Below are positions 47,014 to 55,431 of a stretch of DNA of 64,000 nucleotides, piece by piece. This DNA is from Desulfovibrio sp. JY (GTDB lineage Bacteria > Desulfobacterota > Desulfovibrionia > Desulfovibrionales > Desulfovibrionaceae). The notes beneath the pieces are model-generated. The model was not told the origin of the DNA and did not search any database. It worked only from the letters and a program-made list of their open reading frames with translations. Position numbers and translations under genes: made by a program. The stretch covers positions 434,001-498,000 of the forward strand of contig CP082962.1 in the NCBI GenBank assembly GCA_021730285.1, in the 5' to 3' direction. Numbering within the stretch: the first letter of the stretch is position 1; each line of letters starts with the position of its first letter.

Positions 47014-47889
47014 ATGAAAAACCGCAATGTTTATTTCGCGCTGGTGCTGGCAACCCTCCTGCTCGCCTTCGGCGTCTGGATCCTGGCCTTTTTCCGGTCC
47101 ACCCTCGTGACCAAGCGGACCGAGACGCCCCAGGCGGCTCCCAGCCAGAACGCCAAGGCGCCGGCCATGCCGCAGCTCTTCAATCCGCCGCGCCCCGAGG
47201 ACGCCCCGGAAAGCATCCGCGCCGAAGTCATGCTCGGCTACAAGATCATGACCGAAACGAAGAAGTACGCCGGCAAATACATCAACAACGACCTGTCCTG
47301 CACCAGCTGCCACTTCGACGGCGGCCGCAGCCTCGACACCATTTCCCTGGTCGGGGTCGGGGCGCGCTACCCGCTCTTCCGCGGTCGCCGCGACTACACC
47401 GCCGACCTGACGCTGCGCACCCAGGGCTGCTTCGAACGCAGCATGAACGGCACCGCCCCGGCCTACGACAGCCAGATCATGCAGTCCCTGCTCGTCTATA
47501 TGCAGTGGATATCCAAGGGCATCCCCATCTATTCCGAGCAGCCCTGGACCCTGCCCCACGACCTGGGCAATTCCCATAAGCCCGATGTGGCCAACGGCGC
47601 CAAGGTCTACGCGGACGTTTGCGCCAGATGCCACGGCGAGGCCGGCCAGGGCACCGCCATCGCCCCGCCGCTCTGGGGCGACGGCTCCTATAACGACGGG
47701 GCCGGCATGCACCGCATCCGCACCTTTTCCGTGTTCGCCTGGCGCTACATGCCCAAGAGCTCCCCGTCCCTGACCCAGGAACAGGCCCTGGATGTGGCCG
47801 GTTTCGTGCATGAAAAGCCGCGCCCGAAATTCGTGGCCACCCACCCCGGCAAGGTCGAGCAGGTCATCCCCCTGTCCGAGGTGCAGTAA
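47014..47889 (+). CDS. membrane-anchored TsdA-like diheme cytochrome c
   Basis: The 291-aa protein has an N-terminal anchor (YFALVLATLLLAFGVWILAF), then two c-type haem sites, CTSCH (about residue 94) and CARCH (about 206). The text LSCTSCHFDGGRS followed by RTQGCFERSMNGTAP matches thiosulfate dehydrogenase/tetrathionate reductase TsdA, in which a Cys in this second segment is an axial haem ligand. Family knowledge therefore points to thiosulfate/tetrathionate conversion or a related redox step. It heads a three-gene cluster with spacing of 3 bases to the next gene. Substrate is not proven; a plain electron carrier is possible. Confidence 0.85.
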   Translation: MKNRNVYFALVLATLLLAFGVWILAFFRSTLVTKRTETPQAAPSQNAKAPAMPQLFNPPRPEDAPESIRAEVMLGYKIMTETKKYAGKYINNDLSCTSCHFDGGRSLDTISLVGVGARYPLFRGRRDYTADLTLRTQGCFERSMNGTAPAYDSQIMQSLLVYMQWISKGIPIYSEQPWTLPHDLGNSHKPDVANGAKVYADVCARCHGEAGQGTAIAPPLWGDGSYNDGAGMHRIRTFSVFAWRYMPKSSPSLTQEQALDVAGFVHEKPRPKFVATHPGKVEQVIPLSEVQ

Positions 47890-47892
47890 GCC

Positions 47893-49245
47893 ATGATCTT
47901 CCCCATCCTGCATATTCCGGGTCTCGGCGACGGCATGACCATCGCCCTCGATGCCGTGCTGCACGTGCTCATCAGCCACGGCCTGGCCATCGGCCTCGTC
48001 ACCATGCTGGTGCTGTTCCAGACGCTGACGTACCTGGGCAAGGGGACGTTCTGGGCGCGGATCAGCCGCACGCTCCTCGGACCGGCCGTGGTCGTCACCA
48101 CCTCGGTCGGCGCGGTCACGGGCGTCGGCATCTGGTTCATCACCGGGGCGCTGGCCCCGGAGGGCATCGGATCGCTCATCCACCTCTTTTTCTGGCCCTG
48201 GTTCATCGAATGGGGCGCTTTCACCTCGGAAGTGGTGCTCCTTTTGATCTACTACTACCTGTGGGACCGGCTGGCCGAAAAACGGCCGGGAACGCTGGTG
48301 GCCCTCGGCTGGGGCTACGTCGGCATGGCGGTCATTTCCGCCATCCTTATTTCGGGCATCCTGGGGTTCATGCTCACCCCGGACGGCTGGCCCTCGGCCG
48401 GCGGCTTCGTGCGGGCCTATTTCAACCCGACCTTCATTCCCCAATGCTTCCTACGCGTGGCGGGCGGGCTGGCCCTTGGCGCGCTCTTCGTCGTCACCTG
48501 GACGGCCTGGCGCTTCAAGGGCTCGCGGGAGGAGCGCGGCCGGGCGTTGCGCCTTGGCGGCCTGGTGTTTCTCGGCGCGGCCCTGGTCGCCACGGCCAGC
48601 GGGTTCGTCTACTTCTCCCGGGTGCCCATGACCTACCTCACCCACTGGAAATTCGCCGTGGCCACCTCGGCCCTGTCCCAGCGCCCCGACTTCCTGCCCC
48701 TGGCCAACGGCCTGGCCGGACTGCTCGTGCTGGCGACGGCCCTGGCGGCGCTTTTGCGACGGCCGCTCCTTTGCCGGGCGCTTTGCATCCCGACCATCAT
48801 TTTGTGCGTGGGGCTGGTGACGGAATTCGAGCGCGTGCGCGAGTTCGTGCGCGGCCCGTACCTGCTGCCGGGCTACATGTACGCCAACCAGATACCGCTG
48901 GTGGAAAACAAGGGGCTCGCCGCGAAAAACGCGGCCATCCTGCCCACCATGCGCTGGGTCAACGACAACGGGAGCCAATCCGCCGCCATGCGCGACGGAG
49001 CGACCCTTTTCGCGGCCAACTGCGGCGTGTGCCATACCGACGGCGGCATCAACGACATCCGCAAGCGCATCGCCGGCCGCACTCAGGACGGCGTCAACGC
49101 CATCACCGCCATCACCGAGGGGCTGGCCCCGTTCATGACGCCCTTTACCGGCACCGAACAGGAACGCCTGCTTCTGGCCAATTACCTCTTTACGTTGGCC
49201 AACCAGGATTCACGCCTGCGCGGGCCGGAGCCCAAGGAGAAGTAG
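47893..49245 (+). CDS. CydA-like membrane protein fused to cytochrome c
   Basis: The 450-aa protein has about nine hydrophobic segments resembling cytochrome bd subunit I: GAVTGVGIWFITG, a segment ending LLIYYYLWDRL, and LTHWKFAVATSAL, with REFVRGPYLLPGYMYANQI where CydA has its conserved QPW-type end. A C-terminal domain has one CxxCH haem site, CGVCHTDG (about residue 377). This is the layout of CydA-like proteins with a cytochrome c tail, distinct from canonical bd oxidases, which lack c haem. It may carry electrons between the menaquinol pool and periplasmic cytochromes. No CydB gene is present; the next gene may replace it. Whether O2 or another acceptor is reduced is unknown. Confidence 0.78.
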   Translation: MIFPILHIPGLGDGMTIALDAVLHVLISHGLAIGLVTMLVLFQTLTYLGKGTFWARISRTLLGPAVVVTTSVGAVTGVGIWFITGALAPEGIGSLIHLFFWPWFIEWGAFTSEVVLLLIYYYLWDRLAEKRPGTLVALGWGYVGMAVISAILISGILGFMLTPDGWPSAGGFVRAYFNPTFIPQCFLRVAGGLALGALFVVTWTAWRFKGSREERGRALRLGGLVFLGAALVATASGFVYFSRVPMTYLTHWKFAVATSALSQRPDFLPLANGLAGLLVLATALAALLRRPLLCRALCIPTIILCVGLVTEFERVREFVRGPYLLPGYMYANQIPLVENKGLAAKNAAILPTMRWVNDNGSQSAAMRDGATLFAANCGVCHTDGGINDIRKRIAGRTQDGVNAITAITEGLAPFMTPFTGTEQERLLLANYLFTLANQDSRLRGPEPKEK

Positions 49246-49247
49246 CC

Positions 49248-50804
49248 ATGTCCCAGTGGACCGATCTGTTCCTCTCACTGCCGCTGCCGGCAAGCTGGCT
49301 GCATGGGCTGCTTTTCGTCTCCTTCGGCCTGCATCTGCTGTTCGTGCTGCTCATGCTCGGCACGGCGCTGCTCGGCTTGCTCTTTTTCATCCAGAAAAAA
49401 ATTCACGGCGAAAGCGGACCACAGCTTTGGAACAAGCGCATGGTGCACACGCACCTGGGGCTCAAAAGCCTGGCCGTGGTGCTTGGCGTGGCCCCGCTGC
49501 TCATCATCCAGGTGCGCTATTCCCAGGCCTTTTTCACCACCACGGGCCTTTTTTCCTATGCCTGGCTGGCCGTGATTCCGCTTTTGATCGTGGCCTTTCT
49601 GCTCATCGACGCCTTTGGCCACAAGATAAGCGACAGTCCGTGGCTGGCCTTTGTCTGCGGCGTGCTCGGCGTGGGCGCGCTTTTAACCGTTCCGGCGATT
49701 TTCACCGGGGCCCTGTCGCTCATGGAACGCCAGGACTTCTGGGCCCGGTTCGCGGCCCGGGGATTTGCCCTGGACGGGGTGTTCGCGCCGCACTGGCTGC
49801 TGCGCTACCTGCATATCATCGGCGCGGCCCTGGTCTTCGGCGCGGCCTTCCACCTCTTCTTTTCGGCCAGGGAACATCCCGAAAAGGCCGCGAAGCTTCG
49901 CTCCTGGCTTTTCGGCGCGACCCTGGCCCAGGTCGTCATCGGCATCCCGCTGGTCTTTTCCGTGGCCTCGGGCCTCGACTGGCCCGTGCTCGGCGCGGTG
50001 ACCGTGGGCGTGGCCGCCGCCATGCTGGTGCTTTTGGCCCTGCGGCCCGCCGCCGCGCCCCTTGCCGCCGGCCCGGGCAGCCTGCTCGTCCTGCTGCCCA
50101 TCATCTTCGTTTCCATGCTCCTCGCCCGGCAGTTTCTCCAGGACCGCGTCCTGGCCCCGGCCCATGCCCAGGCCGTGGCCGTGCGCGAGGCGCGCTCGAA
50201 AGCCTACGCCCCCTTCCGCAAGGAAGCCCTGGCCGCCTTTACCGCCAAGCTGAACACCGTCTACGACAACGGCGAGACCATCTACACCGGAGCCTGCCAG
50301 CCCTGCCACGGCAAGGCCGGCCATGGGGACGGCCCGACCGCCGCCCGACTGGTGGTGCCGGCCGAGGATCTTGCCGCCATCCGGGCGAACAGGGACTACA
50401 TCTACGGTATCCTGACGGCCGGCACCCCGGGCTCGGGCATGCCGTATTTCCGGCTCTTCGACCGGGAAAAACTGGAAAAGCTGCTGGATACGCTTTCCAC
50501 GCGGTTTTCCATGTTCGATGCCACGCCCAAGCCGGCGCACCATCCGGTCGGCTCCGAGGCCATGCAGGTCTGGAACAAGACCTGTTCCGTGTGCCACGGC
50601 GCGGACGGCGGCATCACGCCCTTCGGCCGCACCCTGCTCCCGGCCCCGCCGGACCTGCGCCGCTATGCCCTGACGCCCGAACGCGCCCTGGCCGTCATCA
50701 CCGACGGCTACCCCGGAACGGTCATGCAGCCCTACCGCGCCCTGCCCGCAGCCACGCTCCAAGACCTCGCCACCATCAGCAACACCTTCCGCACGGCCCG
50801 TTGA
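49248..50804 (+). CDS. polytopic membrane protein with two C-terminal c-type haem sites
   Basis: The 518-aa protein has about eight hydrophobic segments (to about residue 300), including ones with conserved histidines (RMVHTHLGLKS, LRYLHIIGAALVFGAAFHLFF), then a periplasmic region with CQPCHGKAGHGDGP (about 351) and CSVCHGADGG (about 445). It starts 2 bases after the upstream stop. The membrane part resembles other cytochrome b-like quinol subunits but not canonical CydB. With the two preceding genes it forms a five c-haem, multi-b-haem complex. I do not recognise a named complex with this composition. Confidence 0.8.
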   Translation: MSQWTDLFLSLPLPASWLHGLLFVSFGLHLLFVLLMLGTALLGLLFFIQKKIHGESGPQLWNKRMVHTHLGLKSLAVVLGVAPLLIIQVRYSQAFFTTTGLFSYAWLAVIPLLIVAFLLIDAFGHKISDSPWLAFVCGVLGVGALLTVPAIFTGALSLMERQDFWARFAARGFALDGVFAPHWLLRYLHIIGAALVFGAAFHLFFSAREHPEKAAKLRSWLFGATLAQVVIGIPLVFSVASGLDWPVLGAVTVGVAAAMLVLLALRPAAAPLAAGPGSLLVLLPIIFVSMLLARQFLQDRVLAPAHAQAVAVREARSKAYAPFRKEALAAFTAKLNTVYDNGETIYTGACQPCHGKAGHGDGPTAARLVVPAEDLAAIRANRDYIYGILTAGTPGSGMPYFRLFDREKLEKLLDTLSTRFSMFDATPKPAHHPVGSEAMQVWNKTCSVCHGADGGITPFGRTLLPAPPDLRRYALTPERALAVITDGYPGTVMQPYRALPAATLQDLATISNTFRTAR

Positions 50805-50820
50805 GGCCTGTTAGAAAGTG

Positions 50821-50984
50821 CAGGGGGGAAACCTTTCTGAAGAAAGGTTCTCCCCCCTGCACCCCCCTTCCAAAGACTTTTAATAATAGTGCTGGGTTAG
50901 CTTCACAACACGCCCCGTTGAAAAGTTTAGGAAGGGGAGAGCGCGAGAGGGGAGAACCCGTTGCAAAAGGGTTTCCCCTCTCGC
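50821..50984. repeat. bipartite type II + type I element between convergent genes
   Basis: Type II hairpin 50821-50859 (CAGGGGGGAAACCTTTC against its complement), CTTCCAAAGACTTTT, spacer, AAAGTTTAGGAAGGGGAGAGC, then the type I hairpin 50943-50984. Each half points towards its neighbouring gene's 3' end. Confidence 0.85.
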
Positions 50985-51000
50985 ACCCTCTTTCCATTCC

Positions 51001-52077
51001 TCAATCTTTCTCCTCAACCAACGCCCGGGCCAGGGCGAGGAGCGTCGAGGTTTGGGCGAGTCCCTGGAGGAAGCGCGGCGGGATGCCGGAGAGTCCGACT
51101 TGTGCCCCGACCAGGGCTCCGGTCAGCATGGTGCGGGCCAGGTTCTGGCCGCCGCCGTTTAGGGAATGGAGCACGGCCGATTCGAAATCGTCGTGGAAAC
51201 GCGCGGCCAGGTAATAGGCGGCGGGCAGCTGGTGGTAGATGGCGCAGGGCATGCCGTAGACCAGGGACACCTTCCAGGCCGGCTCGATGCGGATGTCGGG
51301 ATCGGCTGCGGCGGCCGCCATGTAGGCCGGGGACAGCAAGGCGTCCGGCGAGGCGAAGCGGCCGGCCCGGGGCGGATCGGGGTCGCCCGGCCGGGGCGGC
51401 TGCATGTCGTCGCGGGTCACGGCATGAAACGGCAGCGCGCCGGTTTTGACCAGATGCATGAGCTCGTCCGAAAGGGTCGCGTCGAGCCTGCGCCCCATGA
51501 CGAGCCGCCCCAGCACCGAACAGTAGGCCACGGTGAGCGAGACCACCAGGTCGTCGGACTGGGTCAGCACGGTGTTGGCCGCGACGTTTACGGCCAGGGC
51601 GGCGGGATCGGCGGCGTAGCGCACGGCAATGGCCAGGGCGCGTTCGATGGCCTCGGTGGTGTCGGCCGGGCCGCCCGTTTGTTCCCAGGGGAGTTTCTGG
51701 AGGACCCGGCGTCGCCAGGCCTCGCGGATGGACTGGCTGGTGTAACGCCCGGGACCGCTGACCGGCGTGCCGTCGAGCAGCGGGAAGAGGTCGGTCTCGA
51801 GGCGTCGGCAGAAGTCGGCCTGATCGTAGCCGCCCCGGGCGACCAGGGATTCGGTGAGCATCTTGAGGATGAACCCGGCCTGGGAGAGTTCCCCCGCTTT
51901 GAGGCCGTCATGATAGCGGCCGGGTTTTGGATCGGTGTAGCCGGTGATCCAGTCGCCGTAATCGCGCCGCAGCGCGGCCAAGTCGTAGTACCAATGCGGG
52001 CCGACGCCCAGGGCGTCGCCGATAAACGCCCCCATGATCGCCCCGGTCGCCCGGTCCTGCCTGTCCTTGCCTGCCAT
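51001..52077 (-). CDS. ADP-ribosylglycohydrolase-family protein with altered metal site
   Basis: The 358-aa protein starts with TGAIMGAFIGDALGVGPHWYYDL, the family's N-terminal motif, and ends in the expected helical region. AGGAGG is 6 bases before ATG 52077. In active DraG/ARH enzymes the C-terminal motif GGDTDT supplies Asp ligands to Mg/Mn; here the equivalent reads NGGGQNLARTMLTGALVGA, without those Asp residues. Some family members with such changes, such as J1 crystallins, are not hydrolases. Catalytic activity is therefore uncertain. Family call is firm; substrate is unknown. Confidence 0.82.
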   Translation of the reverse strand: MAGKDRQDRATGAIMGAFIGDALGVGPHWYYDLAALRRDYGDWITGYTDPKPGRYHDGLKAGELSQAGFILKMLTESLVARGGYDQADFCRRLETDLFPLLDGTPVSGPGRYTSQSIREAWRRRVLQKLPWEQTGGPADTTEAIERALAIAVRYAADPAALAVNVAANTVLTQSDDLVVSLTVAYCSVLGRLVMGRRLDATLSDELMHLVKTGALPFHAVTRDDMQPPRPGDPDPPRAGRFASPDALLSPAYMAAAAADPDIRIEPAWKVSLVYGMPCAIYHQLPAAYYLAARFHDDFESAVLHSLNGGGQNLARTMLTGALVGAQVGLSGIPPRFLQGLAQTSTLLALARALVEEKD

Positions 52078-52271
52078 GGGTTGCCTCCTTTTCATGAAAG
52101 GCCCCTGCGCCGAGGGGCCAGGCGGATGCGCACCTGGCCCGGGCGGAGGAGCCTCTCAACCTTCTTCTCCCAAAGATGCGGCCGAAGCGCAATCGCCTGC
52201 CCCGCCGCCCGGCCTGGCAGCCGGCCGGAGAGGGCTCGCGGGGAACCGGGAAACCGGATAGGCTCCAGACC

Positions 52272-53090
52272 ATGGACGCACTTCTTTTCGGCATATCCGG
52301 CCTGCCGCACGGCGACGGCGGGCAAAAATTCACCTACGCCACGGCCATCCCCTATCTGCGCCGGCTCGGCCTCGACGCCATGGAACTGCCCTTCGTCAGG
52401 TCCGTCAACGTCACGGAGAAAAACCGGGACGCGATCCTGCGCAGCAAGGCGGAAAACGACTTCTATCTCTCGGCCCACGCCTCGTACTACATCAACCTCA
52501 ACGCCGCCTCGACGGACAAGCAGGAGGCGTCCCTGGACCGCATCCGACAGGGAGCGCTGGCCCTGGCCATGGTGGGCGGGCGCAGGCTGGTCTTTCACCC
52601 CGGCTTCTACCTCGGCCAGCCGCAGGAAGAAGTCTACGCGGCCATCCGCGACAACCTGCGCAAACTGCCCGACATGGGCATCGAGTATCGCCTGGAAACG
52701 ACGGGCAAGGGCACGCAGTTCGGCACCCTTGGGGAACTGTTGCAGCTCAGCCGGGACGTGCCCACCTGCAAGCCGTGCATCGACTTTTCCCACATCCACG
52801 CCCGGGGCAACGGGGCGCTTCGGCGCACGGCGGATTTCGGCAAGGTGCTTCGCGCCGTGGCTGACGCCCTGGGTCCGGAGGCGCTTGGCGACATGCACAT
52901 CCACATCAGCGGCATCGAATACGGCCCGAAGGGCGAAAAGCGCCACCTGGGCCTTCGGGAAAGCGACTTCAACTACAAGGCCTGCCTGCGGGCCCTGCGG
53001 GATTACGCCGTCAAAGGCTGCGTCATCTGCGAGGATTCGCTGCTCGAAGACGACGCCCGGCTGCTCCAAAAGACCTACCGCGCCCTGTAG
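52272..53090 (+). CDS. Nfo-like TIM-barrel endonuclease IV homologue
   Basis: The 272-aa protein is a xylose-isomerase-like TIM barrel: LSAHASYYINLNA, RLVFHPGFYLGQ, YRLETTGKGTQFG, PCIDFSHIHARG and MHIHISGIEYG supply the His/Glu/Asp metal ligands of AP endonuclease family 2. That family cleaves DNA at abasic sites (endonuclease IV), but related members act on sugars. Compared with E. coli Nfo (285 aa), length is similar. It is divergent from the ADP-ribosylglycohydrolase gene, with a perfect hairpin after its stop. Confidence 0.82.
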   Translation: MDALLFGISGLPHGDGGQKFTYATAIPYLRRLGLDAMELPFVRSVNVTEKNRDAILRSKAENDFYLSAHASYYINLNAASTDKQEASLDRIRQGALALAMVGGRRLVFHPGFYLGQPQEEVYAAIRDNLRKLPDMGIEYRLETTGKGTQFGTLGELLQLSRDVPTCKPCIDFSHIHARGNGALRRTADFGKVLRAVADALGPEALGDMHIHISGIEYGPKGEKRHLGLRESDFNYKACLRALRDYAVKGCVICEDSLLEDDARLLQKTYRAL

Positions 53091-53189
53091 CCGGCGGCCA
53101 AGGGGCATGGATGCACCCGGCAAGCGCCCTCCTCCGCCAGCCTTCTTCCCGGCGCGGCTCCTCGGTCAATCCGCCGCCCGCCCCACGCA

Positions 53190-53234
53190 AAAGTGCCCCG
53201 AATCCCGGCGCGATGCCGAAAATCGGGGCACTTT
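53190..53234. terminator. bidirectional terminator hairpin
   Basis: AAAGTGCCCCGA (53190-53201) pairs perfectly with TCGGGGCACTTT (53223-53234), with A and T runs at the two ends, between convergent genes at 53090 and 53304. Confidence 0.8.
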
Positions 53235-53303
53235 CCGCTCCACGGAGCAACCGCGGATCAACCGCGGAACAGCTGCGACGGTTTTTTCCCGCCGGCCGCG
53301 CCG

Positions 53304-53399
53304 CTACTTTCCCTTAAACGCGATGCGGAAACAGGCGATGGCACCGCCCCAGGTGATGCCGAGGCCGAAAAGCATCATGACAATGGCACTGGTGGACAT
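53304..53399 (-). CDS. metS: small subunit of the NSS methionine/alanine importer
   Basis: The 31-aa product MSTSAIVMMLFGLGITWG plus AIACFRIAFKGK is one transmembrane helix with the family start MSTSAI and the WGG motif of the MetS/MaaP small subunit of NSS-family importers. AGGAGA is 6 bases before ATG 53399. It starts 3 bases after the stop of the NSS transporter gene, the usual arrangement. It is essential for activity in the characterised bacterial importer. Confidence 0.88.
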   Translation of the reverse strand: MSTSAIVMMLFGLGITWGGAIACFRIAFKGK

Positions 53400-53402
53400 G
53401 GC

Positions 53403-54911
53403 CTATCTCCTTTTCAAAAAGTTCTTGTTCGTGTTCACGATGAGGGCAAAGGCATGGTTTTGCCGCGAACAGACGGCGGCGAAGGCGATGCAGATGAAAA
53501 GCGTGGACCAGCCGAAAGCCAGCGTCGCCGCCGTGGAGTAGCCGCCGTAATTCTTGGAGATATCGCCCACGAAATTCGACACCAGCATGAAAAACAGCAT
53601 GGCGGGTGCGATGAACCGAATGCTGATGGACCAGAGCCGGCCGATCTTGATCTCCGAGGAGCTGTTGATATAGGCGCGCAGATCGTCGATCCGGCAGAAC
53701 CAGGCGACGAAGATGATCTCGATGACGCCGCCGAGGAGCACGCCGAAGTTGTTGATGAAGTGATCGACGATATCGAGCAGCAACAGCCCGCCGCCTGTCG
53801 TAAAGGCAATGCTGATCACAAATCCGACGGTGCAGAAGATAAGGGCCGCCTTCTTGCGGGAGATGTCCATCTTTTCCATGAGCGCGGCCACCACGACTTC
53901 ATTGAGTGAAATCATGGAGGACAGTCCGGCCACGGAAAGAGCCAGGAAGAACAACGTGCCGAAGAAGATGGGCGCGGGCATCAGGTTGATGGCCGTGGGC
54001 AGGGTGATAAACGCCAGTCCGACGCCGGAAGTCGCGATCTTGCTGATGGGAACGCCCTGCTGCTGGGCCATGTAGCCAAGCACGCTGAAGATCATGATGC
54101 CGGAGATGACGCTGAAGCCGCAGTTGATGAACACGGTCATGCAGGCGTTGTTGCTGATGTCCGATTCCTCGGGCAGATAACTGGCATAGGACAGCATGAT
54201 GGCGAAGCCGATGGACAGGCTGTAGAAGATCTGCCCGAAGGCGTCGGCCCAGACCTTGCCGTCCAGGATTGCGGAAAAGTCGGGCGTAAAAAGCCAGTTG
54301 AGGCCGTCGACCGCGCCGGGGAGCATCAACCCTCTGCCGATGAAAATGAACACCAGCAGAAAAAGCAGCGGCATGAAGATCTTGTTCGTGCGTTCGATGC
54401 CGCCTTTCACGCCGGTAAACACCGCGAAAATCGTGAGAAACCAGGCCGCGGCCGTGGCGATGACGATTTCCGGCTGGGCACTGCCCAAATGCAGCGGCGA
54501 GTCGGTGACGGCCAGGAATTTCTTGAAAAAGAAGTCCTTCGGCGCCGTGCCCCAGCCCTGGAAAAAGGCCAGCACGAAGTAGTTGAGCGCCCAGGCGACA
54601 ACAACGGCATAGTAGGTCGTGATGATAAAGGACACCATGACCTGCCACCAGCCGAGCCACTCCCATTTTTTGGAGATGGAGGAGAAAACCTTCGGCGCGG
54701 AGCCGATGAATTTCTTTCCCAGGCCGAATTCGAGGATCATGAAGGGAATGCCGGCGATCAGCATGGCCGTAAAGTACGGAATGAGAAACGCGCCACCGCC
54801 GTTGTCGTAGACCATGTACGGGAAGCGCCATATGTTGCCGAGCCCGATTGCCGACCCGACCGCGGCCATGACGAACCCGGTCCGTGAACCCCACATCTCT
54901 CTTTTCTGCAT
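53403..54911 (-). CDS. NSS-family sodium-dependent amino acid importer
   Basis: The 502-aa transporter has about twelve transmembrane helices and the NSS core: FVMAAVGSAIGLGNIWRFPYM in helix 1 (Na and substrate site), NGGGAFLIPY and GQIFYSLSIGFAIMLSYASY. ATG 54911 is chosen; the ribosome site (GAGG) is close, and an earlier ATG at 54956 also fits. Together with the 31-aa MetS-like protein it should import methionine, alanine or similar small neutral amino acids with sodium. A long gap upstream holds its promoter. Confidence 0.92.
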   Translation of the reverse strand: MQKREMWGSRTGFVMAAVGSAIGLGNIWRFPYMVYDNGGGAFLIPYFTAMLIAGIPFMILEFGLGKKFIGSAPKVFSSISKKWEWLGWWQVMVSFIITTYYAVVVAWALNYFVLAFFQGWGTAPKDFFFKKFLAVTDSPLHLGSAQPEIVIATAAAWFLTIFAVFTGVKGGIERTNKIFMPLLFLLVFIFIGRGLMLPGAVDGLNWLFTPDFSAILDGKVWADAFGQIFYSLSIGFAIMLSYASYLPEESDISNNACMTVFINCGFSVISGIMIFSVLGYMAQQQGVPISKIATSGVGLAFITLPTAINLMPAPIFFGTLFFLALSVAGLSSMISLNEVVVAALMEKMDISRKKAALIFCTVGFVISIAFTTGGGLLLLDIVDHFINNFGVLLGGVIEIIFVAWFCRIDDLRAYINSSSEIKIGRLWSISIRFIAPAMLFFMLVSNFVGDISKNYGGYSTAATLAFGWSTLFICIAFAAVCSRQNHAFALIVNTNKNFLKRR

Positions 54912-55431
54912 AACCTCACAACTCCATTGAAAATACTGGCCTATCGCATCATTCATTCTACGGGATCATGAAAGACACTTCTCCCACATAGCGAACATCC
55001 CGGTGCATCCGGGACATTCGCGTTTCCTCGCCTTGCAAGAAGTCTTGACGAAAGAAGACACACCATGCCGATGCCGGACGGCATGGTCGCTTACGTCGCG
55101 GGGACATTTCGCCGGCTGCTTGCGGATACGACAGAGGCCCTGCCGACAAACGGGAAGGCGAAACGACGCGCGACTCCGGGCAGTGCCAGAGACGGCTTCG
55201 AATACAAGGGGCCACACGCAAACCATTTTCAGGGAGAAAAGTCCAGTCTGAAAGCAGGCCGCCGTCCAGCCACATCCCCCACAGGCTGGTGCAAACGTGC
55301 AACGCCGCAGGCAGGTCAACCACGCTTCGGCCTTGCACTTTTTGTACGCCTTGCCAGCACGATTTTCCTCAGCCCGCGAAAAGAGGCTTCGAACAGGCCG
55401 CGCCCCGGCCGCGTCTCCACGCCCCCCCGCG
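54912..55431. other. gap between the NSS transporter and the lipoprotein hydrolase genes
   Basis: About 520 bp. Open frames on both strands (for example 55065-55511 on +) have no ribosome site and shadow-like composition. No hairpin repeat, tRNA or palindrome is evident. Promoter elements for the NSS gene are expected at its left end. Confidence 0.5.

Noticed and set aside
45970-48444. 824-aa minus-strand open frame
   Set aside because: Runs antisense through the cytochrome genes and out of frame through ubiX; no domain.
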